DNA of 64,000 nucleotides, taken from Acinetobacter gyllenbergii CIP 110306 = MTCC 11365 (lineage in GTDB: Bacteria > Pseudomonadota > Gammaproteobacteria > Pseudomonadales > Moraxellaceae). The stretch's first letter is position 1. Each line of letters begins with the position of its first letter. Shown piece by piece: positions 7,847 through 17,129 of this stretch. Made by a program: the position numbers and the translations under genes. The stretch spans positions 186,001 to 250,000 of the forward strand of contig NZ_ATGG01000011.1 of the NCBI RefSeq assembly GCF_000413855.1, written 5' to 3'. Under the pieces are notes generated by a model. That model ran no database searches. It was not told where the DNA came from and saw only the letters and a list, made by a program, of their open reading frames with translations.

Positions 7847-9352
7847 CTATTCTGACACCAATGATCGATTACATTGCTGCTTGGTCTTTTTCACACTAGA
7901 TGTTGCTTTGTATACACTACTTGGTTCAGGGAATAGTTTGAGCAGTGAAATATAAAGCAGTGCTGCGAGTGTAATACTGATCGGTAAACTCAGATCAAGA
8001 CCGTTGAATACATGCCCCCAGATACCAATAAACTGATCTGGTAAATGTACAAAGCAAAGGCCAATGACCGCACTGGGTATCCATGCGATGATGCCACGCC
8101 AATTCCAACCATGATGAAACCAGTAAGCGCCACCCTTTAGGCCATTTGCAAACACCTGTAAATCATCATTTTTATAGTAACCTTTCCGTGTGATAAATCC
8201 GATAATCATAATGATGATCCAAGGACTGGTACACACCACTATTAAAGTGGCAAAAGTCATGACGCTTTGAGTCAGATTCGCTGCAAAACGACCTAGAAAA
8301 ATAAACAGGATGGACAATAGGCCAACCCAGATCGTGGCTTTAACACGTGTAAGCGATTTTGGAAAAAGACTCGACATGTCCAAGCCCGTACCGTATAAGG
8401 CTGTCGTTCCAGTAGATAACCCACCAATCAGTGCAATCAGACACAGAGGAATAAAATACCAAGCAGGTGCAATCTGAATCAGCCCAGCGATGTAATTATT
8501 TTGTTCGATAAATACGGGAGTACTACTAGCAACAATGCTGGCGGTGACTAGGCCAAAAAGAAAGGGAATGAGGGTTGCAAGTTGGGATGCAAACACGGCT
8601 GCCATGATTTTAGATGAAGCTGTTTCCTTTGGAATATAACGTGACCAGCCACCTAAGAAAGTTCCGAAGGAAATTGGATTACTGAATGCAATCAATGCAG
8701 CACTCATGAAAGCCGCCCAAAATCCAGCTTGTCCGAGTTGAATTTGTCCTGCGTAAGTTGAATCAAATTGCTTGGAAAAAGCAAACAGACCTAAAAAGAA
8801 TAACAGGCTAGAGGCGATCACAGCCACTCGGTTCACCAGTAGCATAAAGCGAAAGCCATAGATACAAATAATCAGTACCACTAAGGCAAAGCCGCTATAG
8901 ACCAATCCATACAGCCAATTGCTTTGATAAGAACTGTCAAACAGTCGCTCAGTTGCGCCAATCAGTGCATCGCCAGAACTCCAAACGGAGAGTGAAAAGA
9001 AGGCAATGGCAGTGAGTAAGGATAAAAACGAACCGACGATTCTGCCACGGACACCAAAATGGGCGCCAGAAGCCACGGCGTTATTGGTTCCTGTACGCGC
9101 ACCAAAAATTCCCATTGGTGCCAAGATACAGGCCCCTAAGATAACTCCGCACAAGATTGCCCAGAATCCAGCTTGAAAAGAGAGGCCAAATACAATCGGG
9201 AAGCTGCCTAAGACACAGGTCGAAAAGGTATTAGCACCACCAAAACTTAAACGAAATAGATCAAAAGGGCTTGCTGTACGAGCATGAGCCGGTATTTCTT
9301 CGATGCCAAAACTTTCAATTGTTGTAATCTGTTTAGAACGATCTCTTTGCAT
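7847..9352 (-). CDS. NCS1-family nucleobase:cation symporter (CodB-like)
   Basis: A 501-residue transporter with about 12 membrane helices. The N-terminal IEEIPAHARTASPFDLFRLSFGGANTFSTCVLGS and the following GARTGTNNAVASGAHFGVRG are characteristic of NCS1 permeases, which take up cytosine, purines, allantoin, hydantoins or related compounds with a cation. It is the last of three minus-strand genes after gbuA and an MFS transporter, with a 57-bp gap. Uptake of a guanidino compound or related nitrogen source is a possible role from context, not from sequence. Confidence 0.85.
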   Translation of the reverse strand: MQRDRSKQITTIESFGIEEIPAHARTASPFDLFRLSFGGANTFSTCVLGSFPIVFGLSFQAGFWAILCGVILGACILAPMGIFGARTGTNNAVASGAHFGVRGRIVGSFLSLLTAIAFFSLSVWSSGDALIGATERLFDSSYQSNWLYGLVYSGFALVVLIICIYGFRFMLLVNRVAVIASSLLFFLGLFAFSKQFDSTYAGQIQLGQAGFWAAFMSAALIAFSNPISFGTFLGGWSRYIPKETASSKIMAAVFASQLATLIPFLFGLVTASIVASSTPVFIEQNNYIAGLIQIAPAWYFIPLCLIALIGGLSTGTTALYGTGLDMSSLFPKSLTRVKATIWVGLLSILFIFLGRFAANLTQSVMTFATLIVVCTSPWIIIMIIGFITRKGYYKNDDLQVFANGLKGGAYWFHHGWNWRGIIAWIPSAVIGLCFVHLPDQFIGIWGHVFNGLDLSLPISITLAALLYISLLKLFPEPSSVYKATSSVKKTKQQCNRSLVSE

Positions 9353-9409
9353 AATACGCTACTCTTAATATCCATTTATCAGATTCAGATTCGCTTGTTT
9401 GCTCATCCA

Positions 9410-10726
9410 TTAAGCGGCTTGTTTGGGGCTGCCGTGCTTTTGTTCAGCCTGTTCCTGAGAGTGTTGCTTTTGTCTTAATCGGGTAATGCCACAAATGCCA
9501 ATGAGGGACAGCAGCGAGAGAAAACTAAATAAGAAGGCCAAAGGTAGCCATTGGCCTGCATAATGTTGAGCCAACAAAGTGCCAATGATGGGTGTTGTTC
9601 CACTGGTGATGGCCGCAATCATTTGATAGGAAATGGAAATCCCTGAATAACGCACATGTGCAGGAAAAGCTTCCGCCATAAAGCCAGCGACCACAGCGTA
9701 TAACGATGACAATGCAAGCACAGCCAAGGTGATGCCTAACACGATGAAATAGATATTTTTAGTACTGACCAACATAAACATTGGATATGGAATAACGATG
9801 CAGAGGATTGCTGCCCAGAATAAAAAGCGATGTGCTCCAATTTTACTGGCATACCAAGCCGCAATAGGCATGGCTAAAAACTCAAATAGGGTGACCCAGA
9901 ACAAAGCATTTAAAATCGTGGGGCGGCTGATCCCCATATATTGGGTGACATAGCTAATCATGAAGGTATTGGTGAAAAAGAAACCCGCTGTCCCAATGGT
10001 AATCGCCAGTCCAGCAAAAACCACTTGAGGCCAATAGTTTTTAAGCAACTCTTTTACAGGGTATTTGGCGATTTCTTGCTTGGCTTGCATCTGTTTAAAT
10101 TCAGGGGATTCTTCGACCCCTAAACGAATGACAAGGCCAATCAGCATAAATACAAAGCTGAGTAAAAAAGGCACCCGCCAACCCCAGCTCAGCAAGGCTT
10201 GTTCATCCAAAGACGTAATACCTTTAAAGACCAATAGGCACAGAATCAAACCTGCTGGGCTGCCCATTTGGGCAAAAGAGGCAAAAAAAGTTTTTTTATG
10301 GGCAGGCGCATGTTCGCTGGCCATTAACACGGCGCCACCCCATTCTCCACCGACGGACAAGCCTTGCAAAAAGCGCAGTACAATCAGTAGAACGGGTGCC
10401 CAAATTCCAATATGATCATAACTGGGGATCAAACCAATGCCAGTAGTCGCCAGCCCCATCAACAGCATGGTAAATAGCAGCATTTTTTTGCGACCTAATT
10501 TATCGCCTAAATGCCCGAAAATAACGGCAGCGATTGGTCTTGCAATAAAACCGACAGCAAAGGTTGCAAAAGCCGCTATTGTCCCTGTTACAGGATCGGT
10601 TTCAGGGAAAAATACCAAGCCGAGCACAAGCGCTGCAGCCGTGGCATAAACATAAAAGTCATAAAACTCAATCGTTGTACTTACGAAGGCTGCGGCAGCA
10701 GCCCGTTTTGATTGATCTTTTTTCAT
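9410..10726 (-). CDS. MFS metabolite:proton symporter (MHS family)
   Basis: A 438-residue, 12-helix MFS protein. It carries the MHS-type N-terminus (TTIEFYDFYVYATAAALV), the loop motif GHLGDKLGRKKML near residue 73, and RFLQGLSVGGEWGGAVLMASEHAP near 118. Relatives carry proline/betaine, shikimate, alpha-ketoglutarate or other organic acids. It lies 52 bp downstream of gbuA on the same strand, so uptake of 4-guanidinobutyrate or export of its product is a reasonable inference. The C-terminal tail is hydrophilic and Gln/Lys-rich. Confidence 0.85.
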   Translation of the reverse strand: MKKDQSKRAAAAAFVSTTIEFYDFYVYATAAALVLGLVFFPETDPVTGTIAAFATFAVGFIARPIAAVIFGHLGDKLGRKKMLLFTMLLMGLATTGIGLIPSYDHIGIWAPVLLIVLRFLQGLSVGGEWGGAVLMASEHAPAHKKTFFASFAQMGSPAGLILCLLVFKGITSLDEQALLSWGWRVPFLLSFVFMLIGLVIRLGVEESPEFKQMQAKQEIAKYPVKELLKNYWPQVVFAGLAITIGTAGFFFTNTFMISYVTQYMGISRPTILNALFWVTLFEFLAMPIAAWYASKIGAHRFLFWAAILCIVIPYPMFMLVSTKNIYFIVLGITLAVLALSSLYAVVAGFMAEAFPAHVRYSGISISYQMIAAITSGTTPIIGTLLAQHYAGQWLPLAFLFSFLSLLSLIGICGITRLRQKQHSQEQAEQKHGSPKQAA

Positions 10727-10778
10727 TCCATCTCGACCTATTTTTATCCATATGTTTTTCTTGTTTTATCGCAGAAAT

Positions 10779-11741
10779 TTATTTGCGTATTTTCACTCCT
10801 GGGAGGACGCATAACATTTCATATAGCAGATTTGCACCCAGTAATGAGGTATTGCCTGTCGTGTCGTAGGGTGGAGAAACCTCAACCAAATCACAGCCAA
10901 TCAAGTCTAGGCCCTGACAGCCGCGAATAATTTCCATGGCCTGAATCGTGGTCAAGCCACCAATTTCAGGAGTTCCTGTACCTGGTGCCCACGCAGGATC
11001 AATTCCATCAATATCAAAGGAGAGATATACAGGACCTCCAGCCACTTTGGCTCTCACTTCATCCATCAAGGGAGCGAGTGATTTATGCCAACATTCTTCT
11101 GCTTGCACTACACGAAAGCCTTGACGTCGACTCCAGTTAAAATCATCTGCGCTATAGCCTTGAGCCCGTAAACCAATTTGCACAACGCGCTGACAATCCA
11201 GTAGTCCTTCTTCAGCAGCTCTTCGAAAGGTAGTGCCATGTGCGACTTTTTCACCAAACATCTCATCATTGACGTCTGCATGCGCATCGATATGAACCAA
11301 ACCAACAGGCCCATGTTTTTTATGAATCGCACGTAGGATCGGAAGGGTCAGTGTGTGATCACCGCCAATGGTGAGTGGGATAATCGGATGGGCCAGTACA
11401 CGGTCGTAATGTTCTTCAATAATGCGTACCGCTTCGGTCAAATTAAAAGTATTGATCGGGACATCACCAATGTCAGCTACATTGAGTGAATCAAAGGGTG
11501 CTGCGCCAGTTGCCATGTTATATGGGCGAATCATGACCGATTCAGCACGAATTTGCCGAGGACCAAAACGTGTACCCGAGCGTAAAGATGTACCAATGTC
11601 TAGAGGAATCCCAATAAAAGCCGCATCCAATTCGGCCAAACCTGCCTCATTGTCGACAACTGGTAGTCGTAACATTGAGGCAATACCACCAAAACGCGGC
11701 ATTTCATTGCCACCAAGTGGTTGATTTAAACGCTTGTTCAT
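10779..11741 (-). CDS. gbuA: Guanidinobutyrase (agmatinase/ureohydrolase family)
   Basis: A 320-residue ureohydrolase with the binuclear manganese ligands H129 (GGDHT), D152/H154/D156 (HIDAHADVND) and the SFDIDGIDPAWAPGTGTPE motif. The opening NQPLGGNEMPRFGGIASMLRLP and the block AESVMIRPYNMATGAAPFDSLNVADIGD agree closely, from memory, with Pseudomonas GbuA. That enzyme splits 4-guanidinobutyrate into urea and 4-aminobutyrate in arginine catabolism. A divergent LysR gene and two downstream transporter genes complete a small catabolic cluster. Guanidinopropionase is the main alternative. Confidence 0.85.
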   Translation of the reverse strand: MNKRLNQPLGGNEMPRFGGIASMLRLPVVDNEAGLAELDAAFIGIPLDIGTSLRSGTRFGPRQIRAESVMIRPYNMATGAAPFDSLNVADIGDVPINTFNLTEAVRIIEEHYDRVLAHPIIPLTIGGDHTLTLPILRAIHKKHGPVGLVHIDAHADVNDEMFGEKVAHGTTFRRAAEEGLLDCQRVVQIGLRAQGYSADDFNWSRRQGFRVVQAEECWHKSLAPLMDEVRAKVAGGPVYLSFDIDGIDPAWAPGTGTPEIGGLTTIQAMEIIRGCQGLDLIGCDLVEVSPPYDTTGNTSLLGANLLYEMLCVLPGVKIRK

Positions 11742-11805
11742 TTGCTTCTCCTTTTTCTTATTTATTGATCAGCTTGGAACAGGGTTAAATCCTATTTTTT
11801 AAAAA

Positions 11806-11831
11806 CTTAGTTTTGATTTTTCTAAACTAAG
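11806..11831. promoter_or_regulatory. Dyad between gbuA and its LysR gene, candidate operator
   Basis: Eight-base arms CTTAGTTT and AAACTAAG are separated by 10 nt, midway in the 146-bp divergent intergenic region. The shape and position fit an LysR-type binding site. Confidence 0.5.
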
Positions 11832-11887
11832 ATTTACAAGAATGTTTTAAGATGAAGTGAGGCAGAGGGAAAATTGAGATAAAAGCC

Positions 11888-12766
11888 ATGACACAGATGG
11901 ATATCAAGTTAGTTCGAATTTTTGTCAGCATTGTGAAGAATCAAGGTTTTGCCAATGCCCAACAAGAGCTCAATCTATCAACTTCGGCAATCAGTACCTA
12001 TATGACTCAATTAGAGCATATGGTCGGTTTCAAGTTATGTGAACGTGGTCGTGGTGGTTTTTCTTTAACTCAAAAAGGCGACATGTTTTTTCAGGAAGCC
12101 AAGCGCATACTGAATGAATTAGAAAATTTTTCCAGACATACTGCACAGATTAAGGGGGAACTGACAGGCAACATTAAAATAGGACTGCTGGATTCCATGG
12201 TGACAGATCGAAATATCCCCTTAGATCAAATTATTCAGCAGTTTTCAGAACAAAATCCAAATGTTTATATTAAATTGCAGGTGCAATCACCCTATGAACT
12301 ACAATCGGGAATTTTGGAAAATCGTTTTGATGTTGCGATAGGATCTTTTTTTCTTAAAATGAATGGCGTGATGTATCAATCTTTGCATAAAGAACAACAA
12401 TGGCTATTTTGTAGCGATACGCACCCCTTGTTTGAGCAGCATGGGCTAATAGCAGAAGTGATTCGCCGTGAAAAAATGGTAAGTCGTGGTTATTGGAGTC
12501 ATACCGAGCTGGCAAAACAGGGCTTTAAACATGCTTTTGCCACAGTAGATTCGATGGAGGCGCAGTTGGTGCTAATTTTATCTGGGCAATATATTGGTTA
12601 TTTACCTGAGCATTTTGCCCAATATTGGGTGGAACAACAGCGTTTAAAAGTGTTACTTCCAGCAACGTTTGGCTATGCAGCACCATTTTCACTTATTTTT
12701 AGGCGAGGTAGAGCCCAAGACCCTGTCATTCAAAGTTTCCGTAAGATTATCAAAGGTTTTTTTTGA
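11888..12766 (+). CDS. LysR-family regulator, probably of the gbuA cluster
   Basis: A 292-residue protein. An N-terminal winged helix-turn-helix (about residues 4-63; FANAQQELNLSTSAISTYMTQLEHMVGFKLCERG) is followed by a substrate-binding domain (about 90-290). It is transcribed away from gbuA, the usual layout for a LysR regulator and its target, and the spacer holds a dyad. Pseudomonas GbuR is an LysR regulator of gbuA, so this may be its counterpart. That is inference from context. Confidence 0.85.
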   Translation: MTQMDIKLVRIFVSIVKNQGFANAQQELNLSTSAISTYMTQLEHMVGFKLCERGRGGFSLTQKGDMFFQEAKRILNELENFSRHTAQIKGELTGNIKIGLLDSMVTDRNIPLDQIIQQFSEQNPNVYIKLQVQSPYELQSGILENRFDVAIGSFFLKMNGVMYQSLHKEQQWLFCSDTHPLFEQHGLIAEVIRREKMVSRGYWSHTELAKQGFKHAFATVDSMEAQLVLILSGQYIGYLPEHFAQYWVEQQRLKVLLPATFGYAAPFSLIFRRGRAQDPVIQSFRKIIKGFF

Positions 12767-12822
12767 AGAAAGCTTCCAAATTAGAAAGTAACTGAGAGTT
12801 GTGAGTACAACATAAAAAGAAA

Positions 12823-12848
12823 AAGGGCAGATCAAGATCGCCCTTTTT
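12823..12848. terminator. Bidirectional terminator between LysR and porin genes
   Basis: The sequence AAAAAGGGC ... GCCCTTTTT encloses an inner GATC-containing loop, between two converging genes. Confidence 0.8.
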
Positions 12849-12874
12849 CATATAAATTTGAATATTGCTTCAAA

Positions 12875-13978
12875 TTAGAAGTTATATTCCATACCTAAAC
12901 CGATGGTTGTTTTCTTATCATCTTTCACTAACCAATCACGTTTTTGTTGACCTACAACACCGTAGAAACGTGTTTGTTTATTGATTTGATAATCAGCGCC
13001 TACACCATAAAGATCTTGTTTACGATCATCACGACCATTCACTTCAGTTGTAGAAGAGATATATTCTGCTTTTAACTTCACAGGAGTAGAAGGGATTACG
13101 TATGCAGCTGTTACGCCATAGGCATCTTCTTGCAGACCTTTATATGAAGTAACAACAGCTGGAGTACCGCTTGTTACTGCAACCGTGTCATCAGTTGGTT
13201 GAGCTGTTTGCCATAATGCACCAAGCACTAAACCATTAACACCAGCTGCTGTTAAGTCTAAAGAACCTGTTACACGAATTGCATCTGAATAAACGCTATT
13301 GTCGCCACTTAAGTCACTATAAGCATTAAATTTAGAAGCAACACCAAAGTTACCCGCAACAGCTGCTGCTAAGCCCCAATCTTTGTTTTCATAAGTAAGA
13401 GAGGTTGATACACCATCACCGAAACCATCACGGCTGCCTTTTTGGCCTTTTGCATTATTTTTTACAGCAGACGATTCTTCACCTTGTTGGAACATAATGT
13501 TGAATGCTAAGCCACCGAGTAATTTTTTATCAGTTTCAAACGCAATCACATTCTTTAAGCGATCTTCACCAACTAAAACTTTAGTCATATCTAGTTCGTT
13601 GTGATCGTTGAAAATATCTTGGTTATTGCCCGCAGCATTTTTAAAGTAAGAGTCATGTTGACCTACTTTTAAAGTACCGATACCGTCTGACTTAATACCG
13701 ATATAACGGTTACGGTTACTAAATACATCACCGTCGCCATCTGCACTGATTTGCCATTCAATTAAGTAAACTGCTGAAAGGTTGTCAGTCAGTTTTTCTT
13801 CACCTTTTACCCCGATACGAGAAGCGTTTGAGTTTACTTTAGTTACGCTTTCATCTTTAAAGCCATTCTTATCAATTTGATCTAAAGTCACATTGAGCTT
13901 ACCATACAATGTTGGTGCTGCTTGCGCTGCATTCATGGCTAAAGTTGCTACAGTAGCAGCAAGAAGCAATTTTTTCAT
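12875..13978 (-). CDS. Gram-negative general porin, outer membrane beta-barrel
   Basis: A 367-residue porin with a classic signal peptide (MKKLLLAATVATLAMNAAQA, then APTLYGKLNVTLD). The repeated amphipathic strands and the final GLGMEYNF with terminal Phe are signs of a trimeric 16-strand porin inserted by the BAM machine. GGAGAAATCTCA precedes the ATG at 13976-13978, so this start is used although the frame is open upstream. It is monocistronic. Substrate preference cannot be read from the sequence. Confidence 0.85.
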   Translation of the reverse strand: MKKLLLAATVATLAMNAAQAAPTLYGKLNVTLDQIDKNGFKDESVTKVNSNASRIGVKGEEKLTDNLSAVYLIEWQISADGDGDVFSNRNRYIGIKSDGIGTLKVGQHDSYFKNAAGNNQDIFNDHNELDMTKVLVGEDRLKNVIAFETDKKLLGGLAFNIMFQQGEESSAVKNNAKGQKGSRDGFGDGVSTSLTYENKDWGLAAAVAGNFGVASKFNAYSDLSGDNSVYSDAIRVTGSLDLTAAGVNGLVLGALWQTAQPTDDTVAVTSGTPAVVTSYKGLQEDAYGVTAAYVIPSTPVKLKAEYISSTTEVNGRDDRKQDLYGVGADYQINKQTRFYGVVGQQKRDWLVKDDKKTTIGLGMEYNF

Positions 13979-14196
13979 TGAGATTTCTCCAAAACACTTT
14001 TTGTAAATGGCTGATGCCTTAGTTACTGTTATGAGCTTGCTTATGTACATAAAGTTACATAGCTCACTGACTTGTATGCAGTATCGGTAAACTTTGTGAC
14101 AGAGAAGTGAAAGAAAAATGACAGTTTGATGACGATTCATATTTGGTAATAATTATATTTCTTATTGTTTTTTATATAATTAGCAAACAAAAAAAA

Positions 14197-14214
14197 CGGA
14201 GTAAAAACTCCGTC
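14197..14214 (-). terminator. Terminator after the HIT gene
   Basis: The stem ACGGAGT/ACTCCGT has an AAAA loop on the plus strand. Read on the minus strand it is followed by a run of eight T. Confidence 0.8.
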
Positions 14215-14231
14215 TTTATAAAAATAAGAAC

Positions 14232-14645
14232 TTAGAGTACAGCTTTGATTTTTTCAGCGAGTGCTGTAATTTTTTCCTGATCACCCATTTTTGCTGCATG
14301 GCGACCAAGTTCATGCACTGAACTAGGAATCAGATGGAAATGTACATGAGGGACAGTTTGTCCCGCTGCTGCGCCTGAAAGCTGCATAAGCACGATACCT
14401 TTGGCATCTAAGGCAGTTTCCATTGCTTTGGCAATTTTCTGCACGATTTGGATGGTATAGGCAGCTGCATCAGCAGGGAGGTCCAGCAATGTAACTGCTG
14501 CTATCTTTGGAATCACTAAAGCATGACCATCTGCTTGGGGCATGATATCCATAAAAGCGAGGACCTGATCATCTTCATAGATTTTGATTGCAGGTAATTC
14601 ACCGCGAAGGATTCGTGCAAAAATATTTTGGTCATCGTATGCCAT
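14232..14645 (-). CDS. HIT-family nucleotide-binding hydrolase
   Basis: A 137-residue histidine-triad protein with the active-site motif HVHFHLIPS (about residues 104-112) and the N-terminal [19 protein letters not shown] signature. HIT proteins (HinT/Hit-like) hydrolyse nucleoside phosphoramidates or related nucleotide conjugates in the cytoplasm. The 3' side carries a good terminator. The gene is probably transcribed alone. Confidence 0.9.
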   Translation of the reverse strand: MAYDDQNIFARILRGELPAIKIYEDDQVLAFMDIMPQADGHALVIPKIAAVTLLDLPADAAAYTIQIVQKIAKAMETALDAKGIVLMQLSGAAAGQTVPHVHFHLIPSSVHELGRHAAKMGDQEKITALAEKIKAVL

Positions 14646-14710
14646 GATTCATCCTTTAAATAGGGCGTAAGCTTTAAATTGGTGAAATGTGCACTCAATT
14701 AGCAGAGTGA

Positions 14711-14731
14711 TACGGAGTATTAAACTCCGTA
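14711..14731. other. Short stem-loop with the same arm as the HIT terminator
   Basis: The arms TACGGAGT and ACTCCGTA surround a short loop, but no T run follows on the minus strand. Its stem nearly repeats the one at 14197-14214. It may be a weak terminator of the YARHG gene. Confidence 0.4.
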
Positions 14732-14741
14732 ATTGACTTGA

Positions 14742-15011
14742 TTATTTGCAGTTCAGCTCTTTTTGACGAGCTTTGATTTCATCAAGACGTTGTTGCTCTT
14801 TATCCGAAAATTTTGGCTTAGTTGTGTGGCAATTTTCATTACCAAACTTTGCTTTAGCATCAGCGTCTTTAAAACAGAATCCTTTAGATGCATAGATCAG
14901 GTTATAGTCATCCTGTAACTTTTTACATTCTTGTTCTGGTGTCGCAGCTTGTACACTAAAACCTGTTAAAGTCATTAAGCCAGCAAAAACAGCAACCATT
15001 AACTTATTCAT
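14742..15011 (-). CDS. Small periplasmic YARHG-domain protein
   Basis: An 89-residue protein with a signal peptide (cleavage after FSVQA). The mature part has the pattern YASKGFCFKDADAKAKFGNENC ... FSDKEQQRLDEIKARQKEL, which fits the YARHG domain, an extracellular domain of unknown function named after its Tyr-Ala-Arg-His-Gly core (here YASKG). Four Cys residues could form two disulfides. It is found as a single-domain secreted protein in many Acinetobacter. Confidence 0.75.
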   Translation of the reverse strand: MNKLMVAVFAGLMTLTGFSVQAATPEQECKKLQDDYNLIYASKGFCFKDADAKAKFGNENCHTTKPKFSDKEQQRLDEIKARQKELNCK

Positions 15012-15512
15012 GAGGTGTTCCTCTAATCAAAAAAGTATAAATCAATGCTGTATGGAGTATGTCCATATGGCGATTGATCGCTACACATATACCAATATAA
15101 GGTTTATTAATAAAATTTCAATGAAACTGTATGGTACGAGTGTAATTTTACTCCATAATTTATCCATATAATATTAAAAAGCTTTATATATCAACATCTT
15201 TGTTATAACTTTATATAAAACAAATAATTATCTATTCCAGTTCTTGCTATTTTGTTTGAATTTGCTCATGTTCTTTTCTCGGTTTGTTCATATTTTCTAA
15301 GTTCAAGGTACGATTATTCCTGAATAATACGTGGAGCACAGCATTTCATCGTGTGTGAACAGTATGGGTATGCTAAAGATCATTTTCATGATAAAGGCAA
15401 ATACAATTGTGTATTACAAAAATAAAATATAGTATTCGATAAATTTTTCTTCTTGGCTAAAACACCTTTTATCCTGAGTTACTTCATATCTTTCATTATA
15501 AGAGCACGATTC
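15012..15512. other. Intergenic region, no gene recognised
   Basis: A/T-rich spacer between a minus-strand and a plus-strand gene, so it must hold both promoters. I see no convincing open frame, structured RNA or repeat in it. Confidence 0.5.
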
Positions 15513-16559
15513 ATGACATTTAATAAAACTATTTCTCTCCTTTTTATTTCGGGCATACTGACAGCATGTGGTGGTGGTGGAAGTAATGCTGAAATTACGG
15601 GTACAACATCGCAAAAAGAAGGTGTTTTTAATAAAAACTTTGATAATACGACCTCTTATTCATGGGCATCCATTCAATTTAATACTACCTTTGTTGAAAT
15701 AGCTAGAAATACACGGAATGCAGAGGTTTTATATGTTGATTATCAAAAACTAGATTCAAAGAGCCAGCCAGATATCGGCAGACGGATGTTAAGTACAGAT
15801 GGTTTATATACACCTGATGAGACCCAATATCCATTAGGTTATCGACACTTTAATATCAGATCAGTCTCAGAGGATGGTACTGTTTTTAGAAAAACACCCT
15901 ATAACATCGAAGGGCACAAAAACTTAGTTATTGAAGAAAAAGGTCGTTGGATTGATTTACAGAATGTAAGAATCAGTGACCGAACTGCTGTATATTGGAA
16001 TTTGCTGGCACAGAAAATTCCTACAAGTGTCTTTTTTAGCAAGAATTTATTAGGAACTCAATTTAAAAACTTTTTGGCGCTTACCCGAGAAACTCGTTTT
16101 CCTGTTGGTGCAAAATGCTTTAAGGTTGAAAAAACAACCTATTCGACGCCATTTTATGTCATCACAGATCCCGATACTAGTGTATATACGGATGCTAAAC
16201 GTATTTATAGCTTGAATGAATATGTTTCTACTTTAGGGCGCAATGCTGTTACTGGCAAATGGGGAACGACAGCATGGGCTTACTCGAAGCAAACGGCAAA
16301 TGACCCTAGGTACTATTCAATTGATGTCTATATGAACATCAATAATAAACTTGCTGCAGGTTATTATACGAAAAATCCGAATACATCAATTGAGTCATTG
16401 GCTGAGGGATATGAAGCCTCACTAAAACAATCTATTGGTTATGACGATCAAGTTTCATTTACTGGTGCAATTAATGAAGTCAAGAATGAATGCACCTACT
16501 ATAACTCAATTGCATCTCAAAAAATTGAATCTCTAATCGATTTGTCTTTAAAGAACTGA
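15513..16559 (+). CDS. Putative lipoprotein of unknown function
   Basis: A 348-residue protein with a lipoprotein signal (ISLLFISGILTAC, lipobox LTAC followed by a poly-Gly GGGG linker). The mature part is rich in aromatic and Asn/Thr residues with no motif that I recognise. Two Cys residues in the mature part (about 187 and 334) could pair. The frame is open 60 bp further upstream, but the lipobox position favours the ATG at 15513. A strong terminator follows about 90 bp downstream. Confidence 0.65.
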   Translation: MTFNKTISLLFISGILTACGGGGSNAEITGTTSQKEGVFNKNFDNTTSYSWASIQFNTTFVEIARNTRNAEVLYVDYQKLDSKSQPDIGRRMLSTDGLYTPDETQYPLGYRHFNIRSVSEDGTVFRKTPYNIEGHKNLVIEEKGRWIDLQNVRISDRTAVYWNLLAQKIPTSVFFSKNLLGTQFKNFLALTRETRFPVGAKCFKVEKTTYSTPFYVITDPDTSVYTDAKRIYSLNEYVSTLGRNAVTGKWGTTAWAYSKQTANDPRYYSIDVYMNINNKLAAGYYTKNPNTSIESLAEGYEASLKQSIGYDDQVSFTGAINEVKNECTYYNSIASQKIESLIDLSLKN

Positions 16560-16646
16560 TCTTAATTTGTTCAGGTTAGGAGGCTGTTCATCTGTCGCTA
16601 GATATTACAACCTGTATTTTTCGATATAAACACAACATTATCAATA

Positions 16647-16675
16647 AAAGCCCATCAACGGATGGGCTTTTTTAC
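16647..16675 (+). terminator. Rho-independent terminator after the lipoprotein gene
   Basis: The stem AAAAGCCCATC/GATGGGCTTTT has a short loop and a T run. Confidence 0.8.
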
Positions 16676-17005
16676 AATAAAGATATTGGATTTTGTCGAC
16701 TAATTTTTGCTGGTAGTCTGGTTCTGAAATTATTTCTATCTCATCTTTCTGTAATGAGTTTTGCTGTTACTCGTAACCATTTTCGTTGAAAAATAAGATC
16801 ATTTGTTTCAAATGCTTATTAAAAGTAGAGATTCTGGATTTCATCCTCATAAGGATAAAGTAATACTTTATCTTAATTAAATCATGTTGAATAGCTAAGT
16901 TCAGCATAGGGGAATGAGGCTTCAGCACAACAATGATCAAGGTCGCCTACAGCTCCTTATTGTGTAGTTCAGCTTTAAAATTTTCTCAAAATAAGTGGAA
17001 ATTTG

Positions 17006-17034
17006 TTGATTTGCGTCACACTTTTGTCTATATT
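17006..17034 (+). promoter_or_regulatory. Sigma-70 promoter for a candidate small RNA
   Basis: TTGATT (17006-17011) and TATATT (17029-17034) are separated by exactly 17 nt. A compact stem-loop/terminator transcript follows at once. Confidence 0.55.
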
Positions 17035-17040
17035 TGCCAT

Positions 17041-17126
17041 GTTGTTTGATAATAACTAAACAACAATAACCTTCATTCAGCGCAAAAAGAATTAAGGGGA
17101 AGCCCACTCATTGAGTGGGCTTTTTA
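17041..17126 (+). ncRNA. Candidate small RNA of about 86 nt
   Basis: Between the predicted promoter and a strong terminator lies a compact RNA. It has a 5' hairpin with 7-bp arms (GTTGTTT/AAACAAC, 17041-17064) and a single-stranded linker (about 17065-17099) ending in AAGGGG. An intrinsic terminator follows (arms AAGCCCACTC/GAGTGGGCTT, 17100-17122, then TTTTT). No open frame fits inside. This layout is typical of a trans-acting sRNA with an exposed linker. I do not recognise the family. Confidence 0.5.
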
Positions 17127-17129
17127 ATT

